Positions 6,904 to 16,140 are shown, numbered from the stretch's first letter. The stretch is DNA of 38,900 nucleotides from CAZEQK01 sp964514395 (GCA_964514395.1 CAZEQK010000031.1:1-38900); one strand, 5' to 3'. The notes: generated from the sequence alone by a model not told the origin. Made by a program: numbers and translations.

Positions 6904-8169
6904 ATGGCAAACCTTCGCTTTATTCACACGGCTGATTTACATTTAGATAGTCCCTACAAGGGATTAACGAATATCCCTAAACATATTTTTGAACAGGTAC
7001 AGCAATCTACCTTTAATGCCTTTGATCAAATCATCGATTATTGTGTTGAGAAAGAGGTTGATTTTCTATTAATTGCTGGGGATGTATACGATATTGAGGA
7101 CCAAAGCTTACTAGCTCAGATGCATTTTCTAAAGGGACTTGAACGTTTAGCTAGTCATGAGATTGCAGCCTATATCATACATGGTAATCATGACCCTGTT
7201 GATAAAACAAAGAATCAGTTTACTTGGCCACCATCGGTCCATTTTTTCTCCGACCAGCAGGTTGAGTCCATTCCTTTTCTAAAGGATGGCAAGGAAGCTG
7301 CTAGAATTTATGGAAGAAGCTACCCAACAAAATTATTCAACGAAAATATTGTAAAGGAATATAGAGTAGCGCATCAGGAGGTCTTTCATATTGGCCTTTT
7401 ACATACCAATGTGGATGGGAACGGGGATCATGCTTCCTATGCACCTTGTACAACACAGGAGTTAAAGCAGTCAAACATCGATTACTGGGCATTAGGACAT
7501 ATTCATAAGGGGCAGGTTTTGATAGAAAAGGAGCCTGTAGTTGCTTATCCTGGTAATCCCCAAGGCAGGCACATCAAGGAGACAGGATTAAAGGGCTGTC
7601 TCTATGTCGAGGTGAATCAAAAAAGTATCCAAACTTTTGAGTGGCTTCCCACTTCAACGATTATTTGGGAGGAGCTGAAGATTGATGTTTCTGAGGCAGA
7701 GGCAATGGATGAGGTGATCCATATTGTTCAGGAAATCATCGATGAAAAGCTGGAAAAGATAGCAATACCCTTGATTGTGAGGATTCAGCTCATAGGTAAA
7801 ACAAAGCTTCATTTTGAGCTACATCAGAACGGAGTAGTTCAAGACTTACAAGAAATCATCTCTAATGCCTATCGCCATAATAATGCTTGGGTATGGATTG
7901 AGTCGATTCAAAGCAAGACAAAGCCATTTGTAGAAATAACGGAGCTACTCGGACAAGAAACCTTTCTAGCAGATTTTATGAAACAGCATCAAGAAATTGG
8001 GATAGAAGAAGTAAAAGCAATCATCACTGAAACGATTAATCAAGAGCTATTAGAGAACCGAAGTATGCGAAAAAATATACCCCTGCTAGATGATGAAGAT
8101 GTTGAAGAAATCAGAGAAAAAGTATTAAACATGGCCTTAGATTACTTTCTTGAGGAGGGTCTCTCTTGA
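6904..8169 (+). CDS. yhaO: YhaO-like Mre11/SbcD-type metallophosphoesterase
   Basis: A 421-aa member of the calcineurin-like nuclease family. The N terminus carries the metal-binding blocks in order: FIHTADLHLDSPYKGL (about 5-20), LIAGDVYD, YIIHGNHDPVD, then LLHTN and YWALGHIHKG. The HTADLHLDSPYKGL form is typical of YhaO rather than SbcD, which has HTADWHLGK. The C-terminal ~170 residues are the capping and partner-binding part. It is the first gene of a two-gene operon; its TGA overlaps the TTG start of yhaN. By family the pair acts like Mre11-Rad50 on DNA ends. The third gene of the Bacillus subtilis yhaONM cluster, yhaM, is not here. The start ATG has GAGAAGGAG before it. An SOS-type box is in the promoter. 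Confidence 0.88.
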   Translation: MANLRFIHTADLHLDSPYKGLTNIPKHIFEQVQQSTFNAFDQIIDYCVEKEVDFLLIAGDVYDIEDQSLLAQMHFLKGLERLASHEIAAYIIHGNHDPVDKTKNQFTWPPSVHFFSDQQVESIPFLKDGKEAARIYGRSYPTKLFNENIVKEYRVAHQEVFHIGLLHTNVDGNGDHASYAPCTTQELKQSNIDYWALGHIHKGQVLIEKEPVVAYPGNPQGRHIKETGLKGCLYVEVNQKSIQTFEWLPTSTIIWEELKIDVSEAEAMDEVIHIVQEIIDEKLEKIAIPLIVRIQLIGKTKLHFELHQNGVVQDLQEIISNAYRHNNAWVWIESIQSKTKPFVEITELLGQETFLADFMKQHQEIGIEEVKAIITETINQELLENRSMRKNIPLLDDEDVEEIREKVLNMALDYFLEEGLS

Positions 8170-11100
8170 TTATTAAATCTTTACATATCTATGGATTTGG
8201 GAAGCTAAAGGATACCCAGCTCACCCTTCATCAAGGAATTAATATTATTGAGGGAATGAATGAAGCAGGAAAGAGTACCATCATGGCCTTTATTCGGGCA
8301 ATATTCTTTGGATTCGAAGGTAATCGTAACCCTCATTTACGATATGAACCGATACACGGTGGAAGGTTTGGCGGATCTATCACCCTAGTGGATGAGAACG
8401 GACAGGAAATACGGATTGAAAGAGTGAAACAACAAAAGACTTCAGGTGACGTTCAAATCTATTTAGCGAATGGTGAAATAAAGGGAGAAGAGCACCTTCC
8501 CATCCTACTTGGAAAAATTAATGATAAGGTCTTTAAGCAGATTTTTTCCTTTGGTTTAACAGAGCTACAGCAATTAGATGCGCTTCAGGATGGAGAAATA
8601 AACGATTTTATCTATCATGCGGGGACTGGGTCGGTCACTCAGATTCTTAAAATGAAGCAAAAAATAGAGCAGGAACAGAGTAATTTGTTTAAAAAAAGTG
8701 GAAAAAACCCAGAAATAAATTTGATTTTAGCAGAGATGGATGAAACACGGAATCAGCTTGACCAGCTGAAAAATCAATTAGATGAACACCAGGATGCTAT
8801 GACAGAGCTAAAGGGAATCGACCCCAAAATAAAAGTATTAGAAGACAGAATAAGAGAAAACAACAAGGAAATCGATTGGCTTGAAAAAATACAGCATTAT
8901 GCTGAAAGCTATCTACGCATAAGAGAAATTAATGAAGAGCTTAAGGAGCATCCTGACCCTTTTCACTTCCCTGATAATGGGGTAGAACGGTTAAACCATA
9001 TCCTTGAGACATTGAATGGACTTGATATTGATAGAAAACAGCTTCTGACCAAGAAGGATGCCTATGAGCAGGAGATATCTAAGCTTGATTATGACCCCTT
9101 GTATGTGGAGCATGAAGCAGAGATTCATAGACTTGATGAGAATCTATCCTCCTATAAAGAGCTGAAAAAAAACAACAGTCTCCTATTACTAGAGTTAGAA
9201 AAGCTTACAGAGGAAATAGTGAGCAAAATGAATCAGCTAGGCTCCTCCTTTACAGAAGAAAGGATATTAGCGATTGAGTTTAGCATACAGAAGAAGCAGC
9301 ATATTCAAGAGTTAACCGCAACATTGGAGCAAAAACAGAAGCAGCTTGATGATATCAACAAGGATATCAAGGATAAACGGAGTCGATATAAGCAACTACA
9401 GGAGGAGCGAGAAGCACTACAGGGTAAGCTTAGCAAAAACAAAGAATCACAGATATTAGAGCGCTACCCAATTATTAAAAAAGAGTGGGAGCATAGAAAT
9501 AACAGGCTGATGCAAAAGCAGCAATTTGAGCAGCAACGGGATTTCTTTGATGAACAGGGAGCACAGGTTAGCGGGACCAATCAATCAGCCCTCATCTATA
9601 GCTTTATCGCTATCCTTGCTATCATCAGTATCGGTGTTTTTATCTGGATTGATCATCTGATTGGTGGTATTGCTAGCTTGATGACTCTTTTCTTCTTTAC
9701 TTTTGCCATTCTCTTTAACAACAATAAGGGAAGTAAGAAAATAGGGAAAGCGATTCAAATGAAAAAAAGTAGCATCGAGATGCAGATACACACCTTGACA
9801 ACAGAAATCATAGATCGAGAAGCAGCGTTAAAGGAAACGATGAGAGCCTTTGATCTACCAGAAATCAATGATGCAAGTCTAGCCAAACTAGAGGAGCAGT
9901 ATCAAAACACGATTAGGCTAGGTCAGATTGAAAATGAAGTAAGAGGGAGTATAGAGAGATATCGAATCGAGCAGGAATCTCTAGAAAAACAACTAAAGCT
10001 TCTAGAAGAGGAGCAACGCAATCCCTTAGCTGAAGCATTTGAAGGCTTAAAGCAGGAGTGGCGAGAATGGCTCAAGGAGCATTATTTACAGGAGAACTTA
10101 TCGCCATTGGTTGTTTTTGATACGATGGCCGTTATCGTGGCAGCAAAGGATGGTTTAAGACAAAGAGCAAGCATCGAGGCAAAAGTGAAGAATACCCAAG
10201 AGGGCATGGGGAAATACGAGGAGACCGTAAACATCTTTATAACAAAGTATACGCTTAAAATCTATGGCTCCGTCGAAGAAATTGTCTATCACTTAAAAAA
10301 TAGATTGAAGGAAAGCAGCGAGAAGAAGCTATCCCTTCAGCATTTACAAAGCAATCTAGAGAGCTTATTGGAGCAATTAGATACCATCGATAAAAGAATA
10401 GCGGCAGAAGAGGAGAAAATAAATGACCTATACCGCTATGCGCATGTCGAACATAAAGAAGCTTTCTATGAAACAGCAAAGCGTTATCAACGCTATCAAG
10501 CTATCTCAAGTGAACGAAAGGAATTAACGACTTCTATCCGAAGTGGATTAAATGGTGAGGATGAGGTTGAGAAAATGCTTCATCAGTTAGAAGAGGTGAA
10601 TATCAAGGATATTTCCTATCAACTGGAACAAATAATCCAACAGGTAAAGCTTGCAAGAGGAGAAATAAATCAGCTATTAGAGGAAAAAGGAAGCTTGCAA
10701 AATAAGCTGAAACAAATGGAAAAGGATCAAACCCTATCCACACTGAATCAACAATACCTTGAACAGCAAGCGCTATTGAAGCAAAAGACTAAGGAATGGC
10801 TTACTGCAGGCTTTGCGAAATATCTCTTGGAAAAGACGATGGAGGTCTACGAAAATGAAAGACAGCCCCAAGTGATGCAAAGGGCATCAGCCTATTTTCA
10901 GCAAATGACGGAGCAAAAATATAAGAAAATCATTTCACCGCTTGGTACCCAGCAAATTGAGGTAGTCAGGAATGATGATGTTCGATTTATGCCACAGTTT
11001 TTAAGCAGGGGGACTGTAGAGCAATTATTTATTGCGATGAGATTTGCATTAGTAGAGGAGTTTTCTAGTAGCACGTTGCTACCTGTCATGATCGATGACA

Positions 11101-11258
11101 TCTTTGTCAATTTTGACGAAGTAAGGCTAAAGCAGGCGATTTCGGTTTTAGAGAAAATAGCAGTGCATCATCAAATTATCATCTTTACCTGTCATTCCTA
11201 TATATCGGATGGAATAAAACAGGCTTCAAAGCAGATAAACCATATGTCTCTTAGCTAA
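8166..11258 (+). CDS. yhaN: YhaN-like Rad50/SMC-type ATPase
   Basis: A 1030-aa ATPase partner of YhaO. The Walker A GMNEAGKST is at residues 30-38. Long coiled coils follow on both sides of a central hydrophobic hairpin (about 474-516, two membrane-type helices with IDHLIGG between them), a feature of YhaN in place of the Rad50 zinc hook. Near 945 comes the ABC signature region LSRGTVEQLFIAMRFAL, near 971 the Walker B LLPVMIDDIFVNFD, and then the H-loop IFTCHS. The start is TTG, overlapping the yhaO stop, with GAGGAGGG six bases upstream. It is slightly longer than the usual ~960 aa. The membrane hairpin suggests that the complex is tethered to the membrane or dimerises through it; this is inference. 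Confidence 0.88.
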   Translation: MIIKSLHIYGFGKLKDTQLTLHQGINIIEGMNEAGKSTIMAFIRAIFFGFEGNRNPHLRYEPIHGGRFGGSITLVDENGQEIRIERVKQQKTSGDVQIYLANGEIKGEEHLPILLGKINDKVFKQIFSFGLTELQQLDALQDGEINDFIYHAGTGSVTQILKMKQKIEQEQSNLFKKSGKNPEINLILAEMDETRNQLDQLKNQLDEHQDAMTELKGIDPKIKVLEDRIRENNKEIDWLEKIQHYAESYLRIREINEELKEHPDPFHFPDNGVERLNHILETLNGLDIDRKQLLTKKDAYEQEISKLDYDPLYVEHEAEIHRLDENLSSYKELKKNNSLLLLELEKLTEEIVSKMNQLGSSFTEERILAIEFSIQKKQHIQELTATLEQKQKQLDDINKDIKDKRSRYKQLQEEREALQGKLSKNKESQILERYPIIKKEWEHRNNRLMQKQQFEQQRDFFDEQGAQVSGTNQSALIYSFIAILAIISIGVFIWIDHLIGGIASLMTLFFFTFAILFNNNKGSKKIGKAIQMKKSSIEMQIHTLTTEIIDREAALKETMRAFDLPEINDASLAKLEEQYQNTIRLGQIENEVRGSIERYRIEQESLEKQLKLLEEEQRNPLAEAFEGLKQEWREWLKEHYLQENLSPLVVFDTMAVIVAAKDGLRQRASIEAKVKNTQEGMGKYEETVNIFITKYTLKIYGSVEEIVYHLKNRLKESSEKKLSLQHLQSNLESLLEQLDTIDKRIAAEEEKINDLYRYAHVEHKEAFYETAKRYQRYQAISSERKELTTSIRSGLNGEDEVEKMLHQLEEVNIKDISYQLEQIIQQVKLARGEINQLLEEKGSLQNKLKQMEKDQTLSTLNQQYLEQQALLKQKTKEWLTAGFAKYLLEKTMEVYENERQPQVMQRASAYFQQMTEQKYKKIISPLGTQQIEVVRNDDVRFMPQFLSRGTVEQLFIAMRFALVEEFSSSTLLPVMIDDIFVNFDEVRLKQAISVLEKIAVHHQIIIFTCHSYISDGIKQASKQINHMSLS

Positions 11259-11281
11259 AATAGGATCAACTCAAGGTGAAT

Positions 11282-11326
11282 AACCAATGAGTATAGCTGT
11301 ACACGCTAGTTGGTTTCTTTTTGCTG
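11282..11326 (+). terminator. Terminator after yhaN
   Basis: AACCAA/TTGGTT outer stem with TAGC/GCTA inside, followed by TCTTTTT. It also lies just beyond the stop of the small minus-strand ORF and may serve both directions. Confidence 0.65.
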
Positions 11327-11327
11327 A

Positions 11328-11447
11328 TTAATCTGGTAAACAAACGGCAATTCGCCAGGTAAGCTTTTTGTATAGATAGTAATCTATGGCAGTGGAGCCA
11401 GATAAAAAACCAACAAGGGACCAATCAATTGTTTTTATTAATTCCAT
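11328..11447 (-). CDS. 39-aa small membrane-type protein, unrecognised
   Basis: A short frame on the minus strand beginning MELIKTIDWSLVGFLSGS and ending WRIAVCLPD. The ATG at 11447 has a near-perfect ribosome site GGAGGAGG seven bases upstream, far better than chance. The middle (about residues 9-26) is hydrophobic and could make one membrane helix, followed by a basic KK. It lies in an otherwise empty gap between yhaN and an MFS gene. Function is unknown. It is the sort of small protein that automated annotation usually misses. Confidence 0.5.
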   Translation of the reverse strand: MELIKTIDWSLVGFLSGSTAIDYYLYKKLTWRIAVCLPD

Positions 11448-11538
11448 GGTTCATCCTCCTCCAAACGTTTTCATTTAGCTATTTACTATAGTATATGAAA
11501 AATATTGTTAGGACGGCCCAGAAAAATATAAAATAGAC

Positions 11539-11567
11539 TTTTCATTTATTTCGGAACCCGTTATAAT
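11539..11567 (+). promoter_or_regulatory. SigA-type promoter of the MFS gene
   Basis: TTTTCA, 17-base spacer, TATAAT (11562-11567). The -10 is perfect and the -35 is 4 of 6. The transcript would start about 20 bases before the MFS ATG. Confidence 0.5.
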
Positions 11568-11597
11568 TGGTATGGAATTTTAGAAAGGAAGTAGCTT

Positions 11598-12827
11598 ATG
11601 AAAAGAATGAAGAATAAATATCCAAAGGCGATTTGGCTTTTAGCTATTGGTATGACAATAAATGTGACAGGTAATTCTTTTTTATGGCCCCTAAATACGA
11701 TTTATATCACAGATATTCTGCATAAATCGATGTCGGTTGCAGGCTTTGTTTTAATGCTGCAACAGGGCTTTGGCATTATTGGAAATTTAATTGGTGGAAG
11801 ATTATTTGATGCCCAGGGTGGTAAACGAACTATCGTTATCGGAATCCTCTTATCGATTATCGCGGTGTTATCTTTAAGCTTTATCCATGATTGGTATATC
11901 TATATTAGCTTGATGCTATTATTAGGCTTTAGTAATGGACTTGTATTTCCATCGATGTATGCCATGGCAGGTTCGGTATGGCCCGAAGGTGGGAGGAAGG
12001 CTTTTAATATGATCTATGTGTCACAGAACTTTGGTGTGGCATTAGGATCAACCCTAGGAGGTATATTTGCCCAATACTCCTTTACCTTGATTTTCCTAGT
12101 CAATGCGATCACCTTTGTCTTGTTTTTACTATTGGTTCTGTTTGGCTTTGACAGGGAGCATTGGCAACTTGCAAGAATGCAATCTGCACAGCAAAGCACA
12201 GGTGTATTTACACAGGATGTCGTACAGGAAAAGCGGAATTTTAACGCTTTACTCATCATGTCCTTTGCCTTTGTCCTTTCCTGGATACCATATGTCCAAT
12301 GGCAAACCAGTATATCCAAATATATTCATGTGCTTGGGATACCGCTCTCAAAATATACGATATTATGGACGTTAAATGGGGCAATTATTGTATTAGGGCA
12401 GCCAATCATCTCTTTAATTACTAAATACCTAATAAAAACAACAAAGAAACAGATGATTACAGGTATTTTCATCTTTATCCTAGCCTTTACGGTTTTATAT
12501 AACAATAGCTGGTATTATGGCTTTATTCTTGCGATGGTGATCATGACCTTTGCAGAGATGCTAGTATGGCCAGCAGTACCTTCAGCAACCTCAGAGCTTG
12601 CACCAAGTGGAAAAAAAGGCTATTACCAAGGAGTAATAAGTAGTTCTGGAGCAGCTGGAAGAATGCTTGGTTTTTTAGTCGGAGGCTATCTTTATGATCA
12701 TACAAGCATGAATCATTTAATCTTAATTATGATTACCTTCTTTGTGATTTCCGGTTTTGGCTTCTTAAATTATGATCGCTTCTTAAAGCCATCCTTTAAT
12801 AAAGAAAATGTAACGGAAGTAGAATAG
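11598..12827 (+). CDS. MFS drug/proton-antiporter-like transporter
   Basis: A 409-aa protein with about 12 membrane segments. The loop between segments 2 and 3 has GGRLFDAQGGKRT, a good MFS motif A (G-x3-D-x2-G-x-R/K-R). The second-half counterpart is weaker. The long central loop (about 190-215) is charged. The layout resembles the DHA1 multidrug exporters of bacilli, but the substrate cannot be read. It starts at ATG 11598 with AAAGGAAG eight bases upstream. It is a single gene, ending in a strong hairpin shared with the convergent marR unit. Confidence 0.78.
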   Translation: MKRMKNKYPKAIWLLAIGMTINVTGNSFLWPLNTIYITDILHKSMSVAGFVLMLQQGFGIIGNLIGGRLFDAQGGKRTIVIGILLSIIAVLSLSFIHDWYIYISLMLLLGFSNGLVFPSMYAMAGSVWPEGGRKAFNMIYVSQNFGVALGSTLGGIFAQYSFTLIFLVNAITFVLFLLLVLFGFDREHWQLARMQSAQQSTGVFTQDVVQEKRNFNALLIMSFAFVLSWIPYVQWQTSISKYIHVLGIPLSKYTILWTLNGAIIVLGQPIISLITKYLIKTTKKQMITGIFIFILAFTVLYNNSWYYGFILAMVIMTFAEMLVWPAVPSATSELAPSGKKGYYQGVISSSGAAGRMLGFLVGGYLYDHTSMNHLILIMITFFVISGFGFLNYDRFLKPSFNKENVTEVE

Positions 12828-12843
12828 TGGTTTCGAAAGCAAA

Positions 12844-12880
12844 CAAAAAGCTGTTGATTAGCTTTAACAGCTTTTTGTTT
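12844..12880. terminator. Bidirectional terminator (MFS / marR)
   Basis: CAAAAAGCTGTT and AACAGCTTTTTG form a perfect 12-bp stem with A/T tails on both sides. It ends the MFS transcript and the convergent marR transcript. Confidence 0.88.
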
Positions 12881-12887
12881 TACAATC

Positions 12888-13310
12888 TTATAATTCCATT
12901 TTCATCTTTGTTAGGATATGGATGAGAGCATCTAATTCATCCTCATCTAACGTTGAGACGATTTCTTTAAATATCTCTGTTCTAATTCTTTCATTTTCCT
13001 TTAGTGCCATCTGACCAGCATCCGTTAATTCAATGTTTACAATCCTACGATCATCCTTTGAACGAATTCGAGAAACAAGTTCTATAGAATGCAGCTGATC
13101 CACTAATTTTGAAGCAGCTGGCGGTGATATCGTCAATTTAGCAGATAAATCACTAACTGTTTTAAATCCCAAGTCGATATGCTTTAGTAGGACGAGCTGG
13201 GCCATCGTGACGCCACCAGTTAGCTTGTCATTCATATTATGTGCTAATTTTTTTTTGAATTGCATCAGCAATTGGGTCAAGGCTTCTATTTTTTCATCTT
13301 TATTGGCCAT
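12888..13310 (-). CDS. MarR-family transcriptional regulator
   Basis: A 140-aa winged-helix regulator. Visible are helix-turn-helix LTISPPAASKLVDQLHSIEL (about 65-84) and the wing SRIRSKDDRRIVNIELTDAG (about 86-105), flanked by dimerisation helices. It lies 15 bases downstream of the efflux gene and on the same strand, so the two are one operon (transporter first, regulator second). MarR proteins usually repress their own operon and release on ligand binding. Candidate operators TTAACTA/TAGTTAA lie upstream of the transporter gene. Start ATG 13310 with GGAG eight bases before. Confidence 0.88.
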   Translation of the reverse strand: MANKDEKIEALTQLLMQFKKKLAHNMNDKLTGGVTMAQLVLLKHIDLGFKTVSDLSAKLTISPPAASKLVDQLHSIELVSRIRSKDDRRIVNIELTDAGQMALKENERIRTEIFKEIVSTLDEDELDALIHILTKMKMEL

Positions 13311-13325
13311 TTATAACAGCTCCAA

Positions 13326-14927
13326 TTAATTTTCTTCAAAGAATTCATCTTGCTTTAACGGAATTTCCTTTAAGAATAAGGAGATGATTAGGGTTAATAC
13401 GGCAAAAATGATTCCAATGGTAAATAATCTTTCTGTTCCTGTTGCTATGGAAATTTTGACCGCTTCAATAAATTGAGTATAAAGGGTATCCGCCATCTTA
13501 CCAAATGCAGTAAAATAGGTCTTTAACATTTCTTGTGCATGGGCTGTAATTAAGGTTTGCGGATTTGACATCGCATCCTTTGCTGCTGCTGGTAGCTTAT
13601 TGATTGCATCAAGTAATTGTTGTGGTAAATGCTTCGGCATCTCTGAAGCAAATGTATTTGCTAATATTGTACCGTAGATAGGTGCGATAATGATGCCACC
13701 TAATGAGGTAACAAATTGCTGTGTAGAATTGACAACCCCTAGCATTCGATAAGGGAATGCATTCTGGATGACTACGTTTAAAAGTGGCATGATTGTACCG
13801 ATTCCAAGACCAAGCACAATCATATTTCTTACGACAGTTACCCAGGTTGTATGAATATCCATTAACGATAATAGATAGACACCAAGAATCATAATAGCGG
13901 AACCGATGACTGCTTGAAGCTTGTATTTTCCAGTTTTACTGATGAGAATTCCACCAATAATGCTACCAACCATAAAGCTTAGCATCATAGGTGTTAAGAC
14001 AACACCGGAATTTTCAGCTGATAGACCTGTCACACCTTGAACAAAAAGAGGAAGGAACATCGTGCTTCCAAATAATCCGATTGCTACTAATAGTCCCATG
14101 ATAACAGTAGTTGTAAAGAGGGAATTCTTAAAGAAATCTGGATTTAATAAAGGCTCCTTTGCTCTTTTTTCAATGACTACAAAGCCAATAATAAATAGTG
14201 CACCGATTGCAAATAGACCAATGATTTGGTTTGATGACCAAGCATATTTTGTACCAGCCCAAGTAAATCCTAATAAAATTGGGACTAGTGCTAGCATCAT
14301 GAAAAAGCTACCAAGCCAGTCGATGTTGTGCTTCGTTTCCGTTTTTACATTTGGTAATGCGTAATAGACAGCAATTACTGCAATGATTGCAACGGGTAGA
14401 TTAATATAGAAAATCCAACGCCAGTTCATATGATCTGTAATCCAACCGCCTAAAAATGGACCAATAATACTTGCTATTCCAAAAACGGACATGATAAGCC
14501 CCATCCATTTACCACGCTCTTTAGGGTTGAAGATGTCACCGATAGTAGCTCTTGGCATACTCATCATTGCACCACCACCAATACCTTGAAGACCGCGAGC
14601 TAGGATTAGCTCCATCATGGTATGTGCTTGCCCTGACAAAGCAGAACCAATCATAAATACGATAAGACCGAATAAATAAAAAGGCTTACGACCATAAATG
14701 TCAGAAAGCTTGCCATAGAGTGGTATCGTAATGGCAGAAGCCATCATATATGCCGTAAATACCCAAGCATAAATATTAAATCCCTTTAATTCTCCTACTA
14801 CAGTAGGTAATGCAGTTGATACAATCGTTTGATCTAAGGAAGAGAAGAACATTGTGATCATGACAGCAGTCAGTGCAATCCAACGTCTGTTTCCGGTGAT
14901 CTGATTTGTAGTTTGATAATTAGTCAT
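13326..14927 (-). CDS. DHA2-family (EmrB/QacA-type) multidrug efflux MFS transporter
   Basis: A 533-aa protein with about 14 membrane segments, the DHA2 layout. Motif A GKLSDIYGRKP is in the loop after segment 2. Motif C, the antiporter signature, is GPFLGGWITD, followed by NWRWIFYINLP. A QTIVSTALP block is in the first segment (motif D1 LDxTIVNVALP type; here DQTIVSTALP). A large extracytoplasmic loop (about 420-490) separates the last two segments, as is usual for the subfamily. It is cotranscribed with the marR gene and driven by a perfect sigma-A promoter with a palindrome just downstream, which fits drug-inducible efflux. Start ATG 14927 with GAGGTGA eight bases before. Confidence 0.88.
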   Translation of the reverse strand: MTNYQTTNQITGNRRWIALTAVMITMFFSSLDQTIVSTALPTVVGELKGFNIYAWVFTAYMMASAITIPLYGKLSDIYGRKPFYLFGLIVFMIGSALSGQAHTMMELILARGLQGIGGGAMMSMPRATIGDIFNPKERGKWMGLIMSVFGIASIIGPFLGGWITDHMNWRWIFYINLPVAIIAVIAVYYALPNVKTETKHNIDWLGSFFMMLALVPILLGFTWAGTKYAWSSNQIIGLFAIGALFIIGFVVIEKRAKEPLLNPDFFKNSLFTTTVIMGLLVAIGLFGSTMFLPLFVQGVTGLSAENSGVVLTPMMLSFMVGSIIGGILISKTGKYKLQAVIGSAIMILGVYLLSLMDIHTTWVTVVRNMIVLGLGIGTIMPLLNVVIQNAFPYRMLGVVNSTQQFVTSLGGIIIAPIYGTILANTFASEMPKHLPQQLLDAINKLPAAAKDAMSNPQTLITAHAQEMLKTYFTAFGKMADTLYTQFIEAVKISIATGTERLFTIGIIFAVLTLIISLFLKEIPLKQDEFFEEN

Positions 14928-14951
14928 TGTTTAGCTCACCTCATGTATTAT

Positions 14952-14964
14952 TTAACTAGGTTAA
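14952..14964 (-). promoter_or_regulatory. Candidate MarR operator, near site
   Basis: TTAAC-TAG-GTTAA lies just downstream of the predicted transcription start of the efflux operon, where a bound repressor would block elongation. It shares TTAACTA with the larger palindrome at 15062-15093. Confidence 0.5.
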
Positions 14965-14979
14965 TTATTAGACTTGTTA

Positions 14980-15008
14980 ATTATAATTATGGTAATCTAT
15001 AATGTCAA
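14980..15008 (-). promoter_or_regulatory. Consensus SigA promoter of the efflux-marR operon
   Basis: On the minus strand: TTGACA (15008-15003), a 17-base spacer, TATAAT (14985-14980). Both hexamers are perfect. So strong a promoter implies that repression, not weak initiation, keeps the operon off. Confidence 0.8.
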
Positions 15009-15061
15009 TTAATAATTTTTTTTATGATACACTTACGAATATTAATCATCCTTAAATCATG

Positions 15062-15093
15062 CTAATATTTAACTATGGATAGTTAAATATTAG
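15062..15093. promoter_or_regulatory. 32-bp near-perfect palindrome, candidate operator
   Basis: Two 15-base arms (CTAATATTTAACTAT and its exact complement) around a central GG. It lies between the efflux operon promoter and the divergent phospholipase-like gene, about 55 bases upstream of the -35 of the former. It contains TTAACTA and TAGTTAA in dyad, so it is the best candidate for a MarR dimer site. No T-run follows, which argues against a terminator. Confidence 0.6.
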
Positions 15094-15200
15094 GGTGTAG
15101 ACAATGTCTACAAGCTGGAGACTTTGAGAAATCAGATGATTTATAACAGTCTTATTTTTAACTATAATATTAAAAATGCAAATGGAAGGGAAGATAATAT

Positions 15201-16109
15201 ATGCCAAATCTGTGGACTCATATGTTATTTGGTCAAGAAATAGCAGAAAAGACAAAGCTTAATTATAGAGAAAAGCTGCATGAATTTAACCTAGGTGCTC
15301 AAGGTCCTGATCCATTTTTTTATCATAATTTTTGGCCATATAAAAAGGATAAATCGGTTTCTGGTATTGGAAGTGTTATTCATAAAGAGCATTGTGGAGA
15401 ATTCCTCATCGAGCTGCTTCAATATGCAAAATTACATAAAAGTGATCCTGCATTAACCTACTATACTTTTGGTTTTATTAGTCACCATATTTTAGATAGA
15501 AACGCTCATCCCTATATCGTTTACAAATCTGGAGAAGAGAGGAACAAGCATCAGGTTTTAGAAACGACCATCGATACCTTATTAGCTAAAGAATTTAAGG
15601 GGATTAAAACCTGGAAAACACCAATACATAAGGAAATAACCATCCCAGAAGCTTCTTTAACGCTTATTCAAAAAATGATCAATCATACCTATATGACCAC
15701 GCACCATAAGAGGGAGAGCATCGAGCAAAAATTCAGGGCAGCTTATCTGGATATGATCAAGGCACTAAGGATTTTATTTGATCCAACAGGCATTAAAAAC
15801 AAGCTATTAGGGTCATTGGTTTCCCCTTTTTCCCATAAAAAGAAATTTCCTAGCAAGGATTATTTAAATAAAGAGCATAAAGAATGGCTTCATCCTACGG
15901 ACAATACGGAAAAAAGCATCGAAAGCTTTTATGATATTTATCAGCGAGCAGCAGAAGAAGGGATAAAAGTCTTTACCAAAATCAAGGCTTACTTTGATGA
16001 TAAGGGAACGATTGAGCAGGTTAAGGAGGTTTTAGGCAGTATTTCCTATGAAACAGGTAAGCCATGTGATCAAAAGCTGGAATTTAAATATTTTGATCCG
16101 ATTATTTAA
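15201..16109 (+). CDS. Zinc-dependent phospholipase C family protein
   Basis: A 302-aa protein of the Zn-dependent PLC / S1-P1 nuclease superfamily. Histidines and aspartates fall at the usual places: the N-terminal NLWTHMLFGQ, LGAQGPDPFFYHNF (about 31-44), HKEHCGEF, GFISHHILDRNAHPY (about 90-105), then HQVLE. There is no signal peptide, unlike secreted phospholipases, so it is the cytoplasmic type common in bacilli whose substrate is not settled. Start ATG 15201 with AAGGGAAG before it. The -10 TATAAT is near 15163, in a region with one more TTAACTA word, so it might share control with the divergent marR operon. It ends in a strong bidirectional hairpin. Confidence 0.75.
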   Translation: MPNLWTHMLFGQEIAEKTKLNYREKLHEFNLGAQGPDPFFYHNFWPYKKDKSVSGIGSVIHKEHCGEFLIELLQYAKLHKSDPALTYYTFGFISHHILDRNAHPYIVYKSGEERNKHQVLETTIDTLLAKEFKGIKTWKTPIHKEITIPEASLTLIQKMINHTYMTTHHKRESIEQKFRAAYLDMIKALRILFDPTGIKNKLLGSLVSPFSHKKKFPSKDYLNKEHKEWLHPTDNTEKSIESFYDIYQRAAEEGIKVFTKIKAYFDDKGTIEQVKEVLGSISYETGKPCDQKLEFKYFDPII

Positions 16110-16140
16110 TAACAGTTTAAAAAGCGTTGAACATAGAAAA

